Shown in pieces: positions 36,180 through 46,088 of a DNA stretch of 64,000 nt. The notes beneath the pieces are model-generated. The model did not search any database. It was not told the DNA's origin and saw nothing but the letters and a program-made list of their open reading frames with translations. Made by a program: the position numbers and the translations under genes. Position 1 is the first letter of the stretch. Each line of letters begins with the position of its first letter. The DNA comes from Hyunsoonleella pacifica. GTDB lineage: Bacteria > Bacteroidota > Bacteroidia > Flavobacteriales > Flavobacteriaceae. The stretch spans positions 235,719-299,718 of the forward strand of contig NZ_SIRS01000007.1 in assembly GCF_004310335.1 (NCBI RefSeq), given 5' to 3'.

Positions 36180-36674
36180 ATGAAAAAATTATTCGTATTA
36201 GCAGTAGCCTTATTAGGATTTACTTTTACATCAAATGCTCAAGAGATAGCTGATAACGCTATCGGTCTGCGTTTGGGGGATAGTGATGGATTTGGAGCTG
36301 AAATTTCTTACCAACGTGCTCTTAGTGAAAACAATAGACTGGAATTGGATCTAGGCTTAAGGTCTGGCAACAATTTTGACGGTTTCAAATTGGCAGGATT
36401 GTACCAATGGGTCTGGTTACTAGATGGTAATTTCAATTGGTATGCAGGTGTTGGTGGAGGATTAGCATCTTACAGTTTTGATAGGGTACCTCAAGGCTTT
36501 GATGATGGTGATACATTTGTTTTCGCTGCAGGTAATATTGGTATTGAATACAATTTTGATATCCCACTACAGTTATCTTTAGATTTTAGACCAGAAATTG
36601 GGTTTGGTAATGATGTTTTTGACAATGACGATTTAGATTTTGATATTGCCTTAGGTATACGTTACCAATTCTAA
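36180..36674 (+). CDS. Small outer-membrane beta-barrel protein
   Basis: A 164-residue exported protein: signal KKLFVLAVALLGFTFTSNAQ, then an 8-stranded-type barrel with alternating strands (IGLRLGDSDGFGAEISYQRAL, LDLGLRSGNNFDGFKLAGLY, WYAGVGGGLASYSF, NIGIEYNFDIPLQLSLDFRPE) and a terminal strand DIALGIRYQF ending in Phe. It probably sits in the outer membrane; no function is evident. A terminator follows the stop, so it is monocistronic. Confidence 0.85.
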   Translation: MKKLFVLAVALLGFTFTSNAQEIADNAIGLRLGDSDGFGAEISYQRALSENNRLELDLGLRSGNNFDGFKLAGLYQWVWLLDGNFNWYAGVGGGLASYSFDRVPQGFDDGDTFVFAAGNIGIEYNFDIPLQLSLDFRPEIGFGNDVFDNDDLDFDIALGIRYQF

Positions 36675-36696
36675 TTTCACTACATTGAATAGTAGT

Positions 36697-36722
36697 AAAA
36701 AGCACCTTGATGGTGCTTTTTT
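36697..36722 (+). terminator. Terminator of the small barrel protein gene
   Basis: Stem AAAAAGCACC/GGTGCTTTTT with a 5-base loop and a T-run, 22 bases after the stop. Symmetric A/T flanks would let it act on either strand. Confidence 0.88.
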
Positions 36723-36791
36723 AATTACAAATAGTTTTTAATAAATGTAATAAGTTTTATCTTAACATTTTTATAATTAACGACACATCAA

Positions 36792-37823
36792 ATGGTATCA
36801 TTCCGGCTCTTAGTTTCAATAATTTTAATGCTATTATTTTTTAGCTGTAAACAAAACCAACAAAAAAACTCTGAGCACACTCCTAAACTAAAAGCACTAA
36901 TTATTGATGGAGAAAACAGTCACGGTATTTGGCCTAAAAGCACATTTATGATTAAAAGCTACCTAGAAGAAACAGGTCTTTTTGATGTAGAAATTGAACG
37001 AAAAAAATATCTTTGGATAGGCCCCCATCATAACGAAATAAAAGAGACAGATAATATTCAAGAGCTTATTAATATTTATCCTTTTGAAGATGGAATAGAA
37101 AGAGTTGTTTTAGATTCCACAAGATTCGATCCTAAATTTAGCCCAGATTTTAAAAAATATGACGTTGTTATTAACAATTTGGGATGGAAATCTTCTGAGT
37201 GGCCAGATACAACTAAGAAAAACTTTGAAAACTATATGGCCAATGGTGGTGGTTTAGTAATAATTCATAGTGCAAACAATGCTTGGGGAAAATGGGAAGA
37301 GTATAATAAAATGATTGGCCTAGGAGGTTGGGGAGGAAGAACTCTAGAATCTGGACCTTATACTTATTATAATAAAGAAAATAAGCTGGTTACAGATACC
37401 TCTAAAGGACCTTGTGCTTCGCATGGACCTCAACACAATTATATTATTAAAACTAGAGCACCAGAACACCCAATAATGAAAGGGCTACCATTAGAATGGT
37501 TACATAATAAAGATGAACTTTATGAACGCATGCGAGGGCCTGCAAAAAACATGACTATTCTTGCAACTGCGTATTCAGACTCCAAATACAGTAAAAAAAT
37601 GACGGATAGACATGAGCCTCTTCTTATGGCTATTGAATATGGAGAAGGCAGAACATTCCATAGTGCTCTAGGGCACATGGATTACTCTATGGAGTGTGTT
37701 GGTTTTATAACAACTTTACAGCGTGGCACAGAATGGGCTGCAACAGGAAAAGTGACTCAAAATATTCCTGAGGATTTCCCCAACACTGAAACAATTAGTA
37801 CTAGGAAATGGCACAAACAATAA
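36792..37823 (+). CDS. ThuA-like lipoprotein
   Basis: A 343-residue predicted lipoprotein: residues 1-19 are a signal ending LLFFSC. The mature domain is ThuA-like (glutamine-amidotransferase-type fold): LKALIIDGENSHGIWPKST, KKYDVVINNLGW, NYMANGGGLVIIHSANNA, then ERMRGPAKNMTILATA and GEGRTFHSALGHMDYS. ThuA family members act in trehalose or other sugar metabolism in some bacteria, and Bacteroidota carry many secreted copies of unknown substrate. It is monocistronic, between the small barrel gene and the metzincin. Confidence 0.86.
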   Translation: MVSFRLLVSIILMLLFFSCKQNQQKNSEHTPKLKALIIDGENSHGIWPKSTFMIKSYLEETGLFDVEIERKKYLWIGPHHNEIKETDNIQELINIYPFEDGIERVVLDSTRFDPKFSPDFKKYDVVINNLGWKSSEWPDTTKKNFENYMANGGGLVIIHSANNAWGKWEEYNKMIGLGGWGGRTLESGPYTYYNKENKLVTDTSKGPCASHGPQHNYIIKTRAPEHPIMKGLPLEWLHNKDELYERMRGPAKNMTILATAYSDSKYSKKMTDRHEPLLMAIEYGEGRTFHSALGHMDYSMECVGFITTLQRGTEWAATGKVTQNIPEDFPNTETISTRKWHKQ

Positions 37824-38050
37824 AACATTACAATTCATAAATTGATTCAATAAAACGAAGCATTACCTCTTTTAAATTGAAACAAAAAAAACACATATTG
37901 TTTCAATCCTTAATCAATATGATGCTTTATGATTATTTTACTCAATTTAACTTCATTTAACATTTTGAATTAAAATCTAAAAAGTTTAATACTTAACTTT
38001 AGCCCGACTAATTCATTTAATATAAATATTCTAAATTTCAAAACCTCGTT

Positions 38051-40621
38051 ATGAAGACTAAATCTGTATGCCAGTTAAAAGCAATTTTAATGCTTTTAAT
38101 TGTCTTTCTAGTTATACCTTTTAGTATTAACGCTCAAAACAAACGAAAAGACAAAAAAAATAAAAATAAAACTGTAATGGCTGCTCCTGTAAAAAGGCCA
38201 TCTAAAAAAAAGACTATTGCTAGTTTAACCAAATCCAGTAAAAAATTAGAGGGGCTTTTTACTTTATATCAAGATACTATTACTGGTGCGCTTCAAATGC
38301 TAATTTCTGAAGAGGATTTAGGAAAAGAATATATCCATTTTGCGCAAATAGCAGATGGTGTTCTAGAAGCAGGGAGATTTAGAGGTGCTTACAATCCAAC
38401 TCAAATTATAAAAATTGACAAACATTTTAATAAAATTGAATTTATTAAACAAAACACATCTTTCTATTTTGACCCTAGCAGCCCTTTATCAAAAGCTAAA
38501 GATGCCAACATTTCTAATGCTAATATTGCTAGTTTAAAAATTGAAGCTTACGATAAGAAAAAAGGAGTATATCTCATTAAAGCAAGTGACTTATTTTTAA
38601 AAGAAACATTCGGACAGATAAAACGACCAAGATTTCCAGGTAGTTCCCCAATGTCGTTTTCACTTGGTAATTTAGATAAAAATAAAACTAAAATAAATTC
38701 CCTCAAAAATTACCCAGACAACATAAACATTACAGCAGAATATGTATATTCAAAACCCTCTGTTTTAAATAGTGGATCTACTGCTGTAACAGATGGTAGA
38801 AACGTTAGCATAAAAGTAAACCATAGTTTAATAGCCATGCCTGACAATGACTACGAAACAAGATTTGACGATCCAAGGGTAGGTTATTTCACAAGGCAGG
38901 TTGATGACCAAACCAGTACAAGTACAACACCTTACAGAGATTTAATACACAGGTGGCACTTAAAGAAACAAAATCCAGATGCAGAATTATCTGAACCTGT
39001 AGAACCTATTACATGGTGGATTGAAAACACAACACCTATTGAATGGAGAGAAACTATTAAAGATGGTGTATTACAATGGAACAAGGCGTTTGAAAAAGCT
39101 GGATTTAAAAATGCAATAGCAGTAAAAGTACAACCAGATGATGCTGAATGGGATGCTGGAGACATTAGGTATAATGTATTACGATGGACATCATCTCCAC
39201 GTCCGCCATTTGGTGGTTATGGCCCCAGTTTTGTAAACCCTAGAACGGGCCAAATATTAGGAGCAGATATTATGCTAGAATACGTTCATTTTACCAATAG
39301 AGTACTCTATGATAAAATTTATAATGACGTAAGCATGGAACAACAAAAAGATTTTAAATATTGCAGTCTTGGTCATGAAATGCATCAAGAACTTATGTTT
39401 GCAAATGCTGTGGTTTCTGCCACTGGTGCTTCTGATTTAGAAATGGAACGCATCAAAAAAGAATCCATGTTAGCATTAATAATGCATGAAGTTGGTCATA
39501 CTTTAGGCTTAAATCACAATATGAAAGCAAGTCAGCTTTTCTCAAGAGCGCAGTTAAATGACGCTAGTTTTATTGAAGGCAAATGCTTAACAGCTTCTGT
39601 TATGGATTACGCAGCCTTAAACATTACAAAAGATAGAAGTAAGCAAGGACAATATGATGATGTTGCTGTTGGACCTTATGATGTTTGGGCAATACAACTT
39701 GGATATAAACCATTTCAATCAGAAAATGAAAGACAAGCATTACTAAACGAATCTACAAAACCCGAACATATTTTTGGAAATGACGCGGATGATATGCGTA
39801 GTCCAGGAAAGGCAATCGACCCTAGAGTAAACGTATCAGATCAATCCAATGAGCAAATAGATTGGGCTATCGATAGAATACAACTATCCGACCAACTTTT
39901 AAAAGATGCTAAAACTAACTTTGCTAAAGAGGGAGCGTTTTATGAAGAACTAAAACGGGTATACTATATTTTATCTGGTCAACAGGGTAGTGCTGCTAAT
40001 ACAATTTCAAGATTTATTGGAGGCGTTTATGTTGATAGGGCTATGGTGGGACAAAATGGAGCTACTCAACCTTATACTCCCGTAAGTCTTGAAGATCAAA
40101 AAAAGGCAATGAATGCATTGAGTAAATACATCTTTGCTCCAAACGCATTTGATGCACCAAATGATTTATATAATTATTTAGCAAGTCAGCGTAGAGGGTT
40201 TAATTTTAGATCTCCTGAAGATCCAAAAATACACAGCCGTGTTCTAGGAATGCAAAAACGTGTTTTAAGCCATTTATTGCATTATAACACTTTACAGAGA
40301 ATTACTGATTCTGAATTATATGGTAACTCATATAAATTATCATCAATGATGATTGACTTGAACAACTCTATTTTTAAAGCTGATATTTATGGTAATGTAA
40401 ATACCTTTAGACAAAACCTACAGCTAGAGTACACAGATATGTTGTTAAATATGCTAACTGGAAAAATGAGTTCTATATACACTCATAATGCTAGATCTAT
40501 GGCTCTGTATAACTTAAAACGTATTAAAACCATGGCTGCTCCATCAGGAAATATTGCTTCAAGAGCACATAAAGCGCATTTAAGAATGCTTATAGAAAAC
40601 GGGCTAAAAGAATTGAAATAA
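38051..40621 (+). CDS. Large secreted zinc metalloprotease (DUF5117/DUF5118, metzincin motif)
   Basis: An 856-residue exported protein. A signal peptide covers about residues 1-29 (AILMLLIVFLVIPFSINAQ), then a Lys/Asn-rich low-complexity stretch. The N-terminal DUF5118/DUF5117 region (about 60-380) precedes the catalytic motif HEVGHTLGLNH (His479, Glu480, His483, His489), the HExxHxxGxxH zinc site of metzincins; the Met-turn is ASVMDYAAL. The C-terminal region is helical (DUF4953-like). Members are large periplasmic or outer-membrane-associated peptidases of unknown substrate. ATG 38051 gives a good signal peptide. A strong terminator follows. Confidence 0.9.
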   Translation: MKTKSVCQLKAILMLLIVFLVIPFSINAQNKRKDKKNKNKTVMAAPVKRPSKKKTIASLTKSSKKLEGLFTLYQDTITGALQMLISEEDLGKEYIHFAQIADGVLEAGRFRGAYNPTQIIKIDKHFNKIEFIKQNTSFYFDPSSPLSKAKDANISNANIASLKIEAYDKKKGVYLIKASDLFLKETFGQIKRPRFPGSSPMSFSLGNLDKNKTKINSLKNYPDNINITAEYVYSKPSVLNSGSTAVTDGRNVSIKVNHSLIAMPDNDYETRFDDPRVGYFTRQVDDQTSTSTTPYRDLIHRWHLKKQNPDAELSEPVEPITWWIENTTPIEWRETIKDGVLQWNKAFEKAGFKNAIAVKVQPDDAEWDAGDIRYNVLRWTSSPRPPFGGYGPSFVNPRTGQILGADIMLEYVHFTNRVLYDKIYNDVSMEQQKDFKYCSLGHEMHQELMFANAVVSATGASDLEMERIKKESMLALIMHEVGHTLGLNHNMKASQLFSRAQLNDASFIEGKCLTASVMDYAALNITKDRSKQGQYDDVAVGPYDVWAIQLGYKPFQSENERQALLNESTKPEHIFGNDADDMRSPGKAIDPRVNVSDQSNEQIDWAIDRIQLSDQLLKDAKTNFAKEGAFYEELKRVYYILSGQQGSAANTISRFIGGVYVDRAMVGQNGATQPYTPVSLEDQKKAMNALSKYIFAPNAFDAPNDLYNYLASQRRGFNFRSPEDPKIHSRVLGMQKRVLSHLLHYNTLQRITDSELYGNSYKLSSMMIDLNNSIFKADIYGNVNTFRQNLQLEYTDMLLNMLTGKMSSIYTHNARSMALYNLKRIKTMAAPSGNIASRAHKAHLRMLIENGLKELK

Positions 40622-40642
40622 TACAACTTACTCAATAAGTAT

Positions 40643-40676
40643 AAAAAAAGCTACTTCAAATGAAGTAGCTTTTTTA
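40643..40676. terminator. Bidirectional terminator between the metzincin and acyltransferase genes
   Basis: Stem AAAAGCTACTTCA/TGAAGTAGCTTTT with a 2-base loop and A/T runs on both sides. It lies 22 bases after the metzincin stop and 102 bases beyond the acyltransferase stop, so it serves the plus strand best and may also stop the minus strand. Confidence 0.9.
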
Positions 40677-40777
40677 TGTGGTTAATGTTTCTTTTTAGTG
40701 ACAAGAAATTGTTTACTTTATGTTTCATGAACCATCGATTTACAATAATCAAAACCTATGCCAAGTTTAGGTTTTTT

Positions 40778-41329
40778 CTATGAAAATTCAGGTATTTTAC
40801 CTTTAATTCCTTTGTAAAAAGATCTTAAGTACTTAAGATCTTTTTCTACGTTATCACTAGTGTAAAATGGTTTTGAAAATGTGTTTTTTTTATTCCCAAA
40901 ATCTAAAGTAAACATTACGATAGGTACTTTAGCTTCTTTTGCAATATAATAGAACCCCGTACGCCATTTATCTACTTTCTTTCTAGTACCTTCAGGAGCT
41001 AATGCTATTCTAAAAACTTCATTTGCTTTAAATAATTTCGCAACAGCTTTTACTTCGTTTTGACTGCTTCGACGATTAATAGGTCGCCCTCCTAAAGCTT
41101 TAAAAAAATACCCAAAGGGAAAAACAAACAATTCTTTCTTACCAATAAAATTAACTTCTACCCCTAATATAGTACGTACCAAAACACCAATATAGAAGTC
41201 GTGCCAACTAGTATGTGGTGCTGCTATAATGACTGCCTTTTTTAAATCGTTTTGAAGAATTTTGTAATGTCCATCAATCTGCCAGCCCATTAACTTATAG
41301 TAAATAAATTTGGCTAACTTCTTTCGCAT
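40778..41329 (-). CDS. Lysophospholipid/1-acyl-glycerol-phosphate acyltransferase-like protein
   Basis: A 183-residue PlsC-type acyltransferase. The HX4D motif is His39/Asp44 in APHTSWHD, and the EGTR box appears as LAPEGTRKK; RPINRR is the third block. These enzymes esterify lysophospholipids or glycolipids at the membrane. It is the last gene of the kdsB-HAD-KdnB-like series, only 1 bp after the previous gene, so it may act on a lipid A/Kdo-related glycolipid rather than on phospholipid; this is inference. Confidence 0.87.
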   Translation of the reverse strand: MRKKLAKFIYYKLMGWQIDGHYKILQNDLKKAVIIAAPHTSWHDFYIGVLVRTILGVEVNFIGKKELFVFPFGYFFKALGGRPINRRSSQNEVKAVAKLFKANEVFRIALAPEGTRKKVDKWRTGFYYIAKEAKVPIVMFTLDFGNKKNTFSKPFYTSDNVEKDLKYLRSFYKGIKGKIPEFS

Positions 41330-41330
41330 A

Positions 41331-42413
41331 TTACATTTTTAAATAAAGTTCTTTAAGTTTTTTTGAGGTAATGATTTTTTTCCATTTTTTCCCTATAGCA
41401 TTCTCCCACAGTGGTTCTAAACTTAAGGCGATGCTTATCATAGTATCTAAATCCTGTTCTCCTAAGTTACGACAAATATCTGTTGGTAACTTAATGTTAT
41501 GTTTGTCTAACATTTGTTTAAATAGCTTCACATCATCTGGATAGAATTCTTCCAAATGGTTAAATACTATACAATTACCAATACCGTGTTTAATACCCAG
41601 CAAGTATGAGAGCCCATAACTCATCGCATGTGCTACACCTACCTGAGAATAGGCTATACTCATTCCACCATGCCATGAGGCCATCATTAATTGATCTTGA
41701 GCCTCCTTTTTAGTTAAACCACCATCAAAATAAATATGCTTACATATTTGGTAAGCCATATCTCCATAAGTCTTACTAAATGCATTTAAATATGTACCAT
41801 TTAAAGACTCTACGCTATGAATAAAACAATCCATACCTGTGTAAAACCATTGTTGCTTTGGCACCCCATTTGTAAGTTCGGGGTCTAAAACCACTTGATC
41901 AAATGGTGTGAAATCTGAATTTATACCTAATTTTCGAGTAGGACCTGTTAAAACAGTAGTTCTTGAAACCTCAGCCCCAGTACCAGAAATTGTTGGAATA
42001 CCTACATGATAAACAGCCTTATTTTTAACCAAATCCCAACCTTGATAATCTTCAGAACTTCCTTCATTATTTAACATAATAGCTACTGCTTTAGCTAAAT
42101 CTAATATAGACCCTCCTCCAATACCTATAATTCCAGAAGGCGTTTCCTTGGAAGTTAAAATGATGTGTTCTACCAATTCATCGACTTGAGATGTTTTAGG
42201 TTCTTCTTCAGTAGATACATAAATAATTTTATCTTCGTAAGAAATAGGAATTCTAGAGGTAACGTTAACCTCTGCACGAAACACATCATCCACCAAGTAA
42301 ATAAATGGGGCTTTACTATTTAAGCGATTTGGAGCTAACAATTCACTTAACTGATTGAAACTACCTCTGCCAAAAATTACTCTTGGCACCATTGGAAAGT
42401 TTTTATAACTCAT
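41331..42413 (-). CDS. kdnB: KdnB-like iron-containing dehydrogenase (3-deoxy-manno-octulosonate 8-oxidase)
   Basis: A 360-residue type III (iron) alcohol dehydrogenase. NAD-binding GIGGGSILDLAKA, TISGTGAEVSRTTV and the metal region GMDCFIHSVE/VAHAMSYGLSYLLGIKHG are clear. The opening VIFGRGSFNQL, the VDDVF segment and GPTRKLGINSDFTPFDQVVLDPE resemble Shewanella KdnB, which oxidises Kdo at C8 before amination by KdnA to give Kdo8N in lipopolysaccharide. Here kdsB is two genes upstream, supporting a Kdo role. No KdnA aminotransferase is present in the window. The assignment is from recalled family motifs and context. Confidence 0.75.
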   Translation of the reverse strand: MSYKNFPMVPRVIFGRGSFNQLSELLAPNRLNSKAPFIYLVDDVFRAEVNVTSRIPISYEDKIIYVSTEEEPKTSQVDELVEHIILTSKETPSGIIGIGGGSILDLAKAVAIMLNNEGSSEDYQGWDLVKNKAVYHVGIPTISGTGAEVSRTTVLTGPTRKLGINSDFTPFDQVVLDPELTNGVPKQQWFYTGMDCFIHSVESLNGTYLNAFSKTYGDMAYQICKHIYFDGGLTKKEAQDQLMMASWHGGMSIAYSQVGVAHAMSYGLSYLLGIKHGIGNCIVFNHLEEFYPDDVKLFKQMLDKHNIKLPTDICRNLGEQDLDTMISIALSLEPLWENAIGKKWKKIITSKKLKELYLKM

Positions 42414-42468
42414 GTAGTGTATTTTCTTTTACAAAATGTAAAAATAGCATTATTTTACTTTTACTTAA

Positions 42469-43191
42469 TTAAATTGACTTGAAACTTAAAGGTAGCAACT
42501 TTAAAAGCGCTCTCAAGGTTTGTATCGTCTTATATTCTTTACCATTCGTTTCCTTTTCAGTAACCATTTCATGTGCCCAAGTGGTATGAAATGGCACGTG
42601 AATAGCCTTTGCCTTAATATTTATTAAAGGTAAAACATCAGATTTTAAAGAATTACCAATCATTAAAAACTCAGATGGATTAACATCTAAATGATTTAAA
42701 AGCTTACTGTAATTGTCTTCTTTCTTATCACTTAGCACTTCAATATGATGAAAATAAGAGGTTAATCCTGATTTTTCCAATTTTCGTTCTTGATCCAACA
42801 AATCGCCTTTAGTTGCTAAAATGAGTCTATATTGCTTTGATAGTTTTTCCAAGACCTCCTGAACACCATCCAGTAATATTAAAGGCTCATTCAACATACG
42901 CTTACCTATATTTAATATTTTTTCAATGGTTTTATTTGAAATAGTGTAATTAGAAAGTTCTAACGCACATTCTACCATAGATAATGTAAAGGCCTTAATT
43001 CCATAACCATAAAGCGGTAAATTACCTATTTCCTTTTTAAATAATTCTTGATCAATCTTATTAGGAGTTTCAAACTCAGATAGCAATTTAGCAAACTCTT
43101 CTTCTGCCTTACGAAAATAAGTCTCATTTACCCATAAGGTATCATCGGCATCAAAACCTATTACTTTTATACCGCTATAGTCTATTTCCAT
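42469..43191 (-). CDS. HAD-superfamily phosphatase
   Basis: A 240-residue HAD hydrolase: motif [13 protein letters not shown] (nucleophile Asp15 and general acid Asp17), motif [10 protein letters not shown], motif III Lys-containing LEKSG, motif [15 protein letters not shown] helical cap lies between motifs I and II, as in YjjG-like phosphatases. Its ATG lies 10 bp inside the end of kdsB, so the two are translationally coupled, and it precedes the KdnB-like gene. A phosphate removal in Kdo-sugar synthesis is possible, but classical KdsC (about 180 residues, no cap) looks different. Confidence 0.85.
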   Translation of the reverse strand: MEIDYSGIKVIGFDADDTLWVNETYFRKAEEEFAKLLSEFETPNKIDQELFKKEIGNLPLYGYGIKAFTLSMVECALELSNYTISNKTIEKILNIGKRMLNEPLILLDGVQEVLEKLSKQYRLILATKGDLLDQERKLEKSGLTSYFHHIEVLSDKKEDNYSKLLNHLDVNPSEFLMIGNSLKSDVLPLINIKAKAIHVPFHTTWAHEMVTEKETNGKEYKTIQTLRALLKLLPLSFKSI

Positions 43192-43910
43192 AACTTTTTT
43201 GCACGTTCCAAATCTTCAGGAGTATCTATTTCAACACCTTCAACAGAAGTTTCTACCATTTTAATACGTTTGCCATATTCCAAATATCTTAATTGTTCCA
43301 ACTTTTCAGCAGCCTCTAAAGTCAACATCGGTAACCTGTAAAAATCTAAAAGTGCTTGCTTTCTAAAAGCATATACGCCTTTGTGTTTATAGTATTTTAC
43401 ATTTACGTTTTCATCTCTTGGATAAGGAATAGGACTTCTTGAGAAATACAATGCAAAATTAAAATTATCTAAAACTACCTTTACTGTATTAGGATTTTCA
43501 ATCTCGTCTTTATCAGTAATATGCACCATTAAAGACGCCAAATCTACTTGATTTTCTGAATCATTTTTAAAAACCTCAATCAATTTACTTAAAGATGCTG
43601 CATCAGTAAATGGTTCATCTCCTTGTACATTTACCACAACATCAATATCCAAATTTTCAACAGCTTCAGCGATTCTATCACTACCACATTCATGTTCTTT
43701 TTTACTCATCATTACCTTACCTCCATTGCTTACAATTTCGTTGTAAATTATCTCGCTATCAGTTACAACAATAACATCGTCAAATAGTTTAGTAGCCACA
43801 GTAGCTTCATATGTACGAAGAATTACCGTTTTACCATTTAAGTCTTGCATGAGTTTTCCAGGAAATCTAGATGCACCGTAACGTGCTGGAATCATTGAAA
43901 TTATCTTCAT
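43182..43910 (-). CDS. kdsB: 3-deoxy-manno-octulosonate cytidylyltransferase
   Basis: KdsB makes CMP-Kdo from Kdo and CTP, activating it for the inner core of lipopolysaccharide. The protein is 242 residues, with the cytidylyltransferase signature [49 protein letters not shown] and the C-terminal [18 protein letters not shown] 43910 is the natural start. It overlaps the HAD gene by 10 bp. Together with the KdnB-like gene it could form an activated Kdo or Kdo8N pathway. Confidence 0.96.
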   Translation of the reverse strand: MKIISMIPARYGASRFPGKLMQDLNGKTVILRTYEATVATKLFDDVIVVTDSEIIYNEIVSNGGKVMMSKKEHECGSDRIAEAVENLDIDVVVNVQGDEPFTDAASLSKLIEVFKNDSENQVDLASLMVHITDKDEIENPNTVKVVLDNFNFALYFSRSPIPYPRDENVNVKYYKHKGVYAFRKQALLDFYRLPMLTLEAAEKLEQLRYLEYGKRIKMVETSVEGVEIDTPEDLERAKKLWK

Positions 43911-43947
43911 TTACTATTTAGAGTTTAAATTCAAAAATACCAAATAA

Positions 43948-44523
43948 TTACGCAACTGTGCCTTTCTTCTTTGTGAATCGTTTGTAAATTTTGAAAATGA
44001 TAAATAGAAGGATAGCTACTAAGACTACAGCAATAACTGGTACAAAAACAGAAAGCACAGACATTACTACTGAAGTTCCTGTTTCTACAGTGGATACTAC
44101 TGGATTTGCAATACCTCCAGTAGTTGCGGTGGAAGCTAACCTTGTAGTACTTGAAGACCCTGCAACCGCTGCAGCAGTACCTCCACCAGCTATAATAGCC
44201 AAGGCCCAAGTGGTAACAGAACTTAAATCTGCCACAGTAGAGAGCATTACTGCGGTTCCTGCAATGGCTGCAAGAGGGACTGCAATACTATCTAATAAGT
44301 TATCTACATAAGGAATGAAATATGCAAAAATCTCTACTATGGTAGCCACACCTAAGGTAATTAGTGCAGGCATGCTACCTACCCATTCCCAGGATTCGTT
44401 AAGCTGCCAAACATCAAAATATGCTGCTAAACTCAATGCAAACAAAGGTACAAACACACGAAAACCTACCGAAGCAGATAATCCTATGCCCAAACAAATA
44501 CTAATTATTGTTTCAGGTGTCAT
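43948..44523 (-). CDS. DUF4126 family membrane protein
   Basis: A 191-residue protein starting MTPETIISICLGIGLSASVGFRVFVPLF, typical of DUF4126. Several hydrophobic helices are seen, with an Ala/Gly/Thr-rich central segment and a basic tail (YKRFTKKKG). No catalytic motif is known. It lies 37 bp upstream of kdsB and 13 bp downstream of the RecD-like helicase, all on the same strand. Function unknown. Confidence 0.85.
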   Translation of the reverse strand: MTPETIISICLGIGLSASVGFRVFVPLFALSLAAYFDVWQLNESWEWVGSMPALITLGVATIVEIFAYFIPYVDNLLDSIAVPLAAIAGTAVMLSTVADLSSVTTWALAIIAGGGTAAAVAGSSSTTRLASTATTGGIANPVVSTVETGTSVVMSVLSVFVPVIAVVLVAILLFIIFKIYKRFTKKKGTVA

Positions 44524-44536
44524 TTTATTCTAAAAA

Positions 44537-45961
44537 TTAGTCTTCAAAAAAATCATCTTTAAAACCAATAAGATACAATTTTTCTTTGGCTCTTGTTACT
44601 GCTGTATAAAGCCACCTCATATAATCAATATCTATACCATTTGGTAAATAAGGTTGTTCTACAAAAACAGTATGCCACTGTCCACCTTGTGATTTATGAC
44701 AAGTAACTGCATACGAAAACTTAACCTGCAACGCATTAAAATGCTTGTTGTTCTTTACTTTTAAGAACTTTTTATACTTACTGGTTTCATCCTCAAAATC
44801 TTTCATCACTTCTTGGTATAGACGGTTAGATTCATCATAAGAAAGCGAGGGTGTTTCAGCATGTACAGTATCTAATAATAATACTGTTTCAAAAGGACGC
44901 ATTTTTGGGTAGTCTACCATTCGTACTTTTACTTCAGCAAAACGAAACCCATATAACTCCACAATTTTAAAAATCTCTAATACTTCAATTATATCTCCAT
45001 TAGCAATAAACCCTGCTTCTGTCGTGGGTTTTATCCAGAAATAATTGTTTTTAACTACCATAAGGTAATCGCCTGCAGTAAGCTCGTTTTCATTAAACAA
45101 AATCCTACTTCTTATTTGCTGATTGTATATGTTTGCCCGTTTATTACTTCTAACTATAATAGCAGTTTCTTCATTACCTAAAGAGCTATATGCATCATTA
45201 ATAGCATCCATAATTTCATAACCATCTATTAGCCTTACAATATCCTTGAAACCATCTAGACTAAATTTAAACGTTTCAAAGAACGCATTAGTTAAGGCTT
45301 CTCTAAGTAAGGTGGCATTGGCTAAAATACCAGAATCTTGTTCTTGGCGTACTACTTCGTCTAATTCCATTACAACAACCTCTTTATTGTAATTTAAGGC
45401 AAGCTTATTTTCATCTAAAGCAGGACTAATATCTAACTTTACAGGAGGAAGTTGAGCTGTATCTCCAATAAGCAATAATTTACATTTAAAACCAGAATAC
45501 ACATATTGCATTAAATCATCTAAAAGCGAACCATTTTCAAATAGTTTAGAATCTCCTGGCGTATCAGGAATCATAGAAGCTTCATCTACAATAAAAATGG
45601 TGTTTTTATGTTTATTAGGCTGCAATACAAACTTTACACCTCCTCCAGAATTCTTCTTTGGAAAATAAATTTTTTTATGGATGGTAAACGCTTCTTTTTT
45701 AGAATAGTTGGCAATTACTTTAGCCGCTCTACCTGTTGGTGCCAATAATACTGCACTCATTTTTGCTTTCCATAAATTATTTACAACAGTACTTACTATG
45801 GTGGTTTTACCAGTACCTGCATATCCTTTTAGTAAATAGGCAGAATTTGATGTTTTACTAAATAAAAACTGAGAAAGTTGCTGTATTACAATATCTTGTT
45901 TTAAGGTAGGTTGAAATGGAAAATGTTGCTTTACAAGAGAATAAAATTCAGCTGAAGTCAT
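44537..45961 (-). CDS. RecD-like ATP-dependent DNA helicase (SF1B)
   Basis: A 474-residue superfamily 1 helicase of the RecD2/Pif1-like group. Walker A is GYAGTGKTT (46-54), motif II IFVDEASMIPD, motif III LLLIGDTAQLPPV, and the C-terminal UvrD_C_2 block is YAVTCHKSQGGQW followed by YTAVTRAKEKLYLIG. It lacks the N-terminal RecB-interacting region of RecD and is close to 'AAA family ATPase/exonuclease V alpha-like' proteins of Bacteroidota. Role in DNA repair or replication is presumed. Confidence 0.9.
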   Translation of the reverse strand: MTSAEFYSLVKQHFPFQPTLKQDIVIQQLSQFLFSKTSNSAYLLKGYAGTGKTTIVSTVVNNLWKAKMSAVLLAPTGRAAKVIANYSKKEAFTIHKKIYFPKKNSGGGVKFVLQPNKHKNTIFIVDEASMIPDTPGDSKLFENGSLLDDLMQYVYSGFKCKLLLIGDTAQLPPVKLDISPALDENKLALNYNKEVVVMELDEVVRQEQDSGILANATLLREALTNAFFETFKFSLDGFKDIVRLIDGYEIMDAINDAYSSLGNEETAIIVRSNKRANIYNQQIRSRILFNENELTAGDYLMVVKNNYFWIKPTTEAGFIANGDIIEVLEIFKIVELYGFRFAEVKVRMVDYPKMRPFETVLLLDTVHAETPSLSYDESNRLYQEVMKDFEDETSKYKKFLKVKNNKHFNALQVKFSYAVTCHKSQGGQWHTVFVEQPYLPNGIDIDYMRWLYTAVTRAKEKLYLIGFKDDFFED

Positions 45962-46088
45962 TTAAAAATGAAACGGTTTAGAAATTAATCAAATATAGAA
46001 ATGATTTTTATTAAGATAGTTTTAACCATTAAAAAAAAATTGTAGATTTGCGAAAGACCAATAAGAACTTTAAATAAATTTTAAGACT

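Noticed and set aside
41331-42413. Reading the KdnB-like protein as 3-dehydroquinate synthase or glycerol-1-phosphate dehydrogenase
   Set aside because: The metal and substrate regions and the neighbouring kdsB gene match the KdnB class of iron-containing alcohol dehydrogenases, and the sequence opening is KdnB-like.
43931-44209. A Cys/Tyr/Ser-rich minus-strand frame inside DUF4126
   Set aside because: Overlaps the DUF4126 gene in another frame; composition is that of a shifted low-complexity reading, not of a protein.
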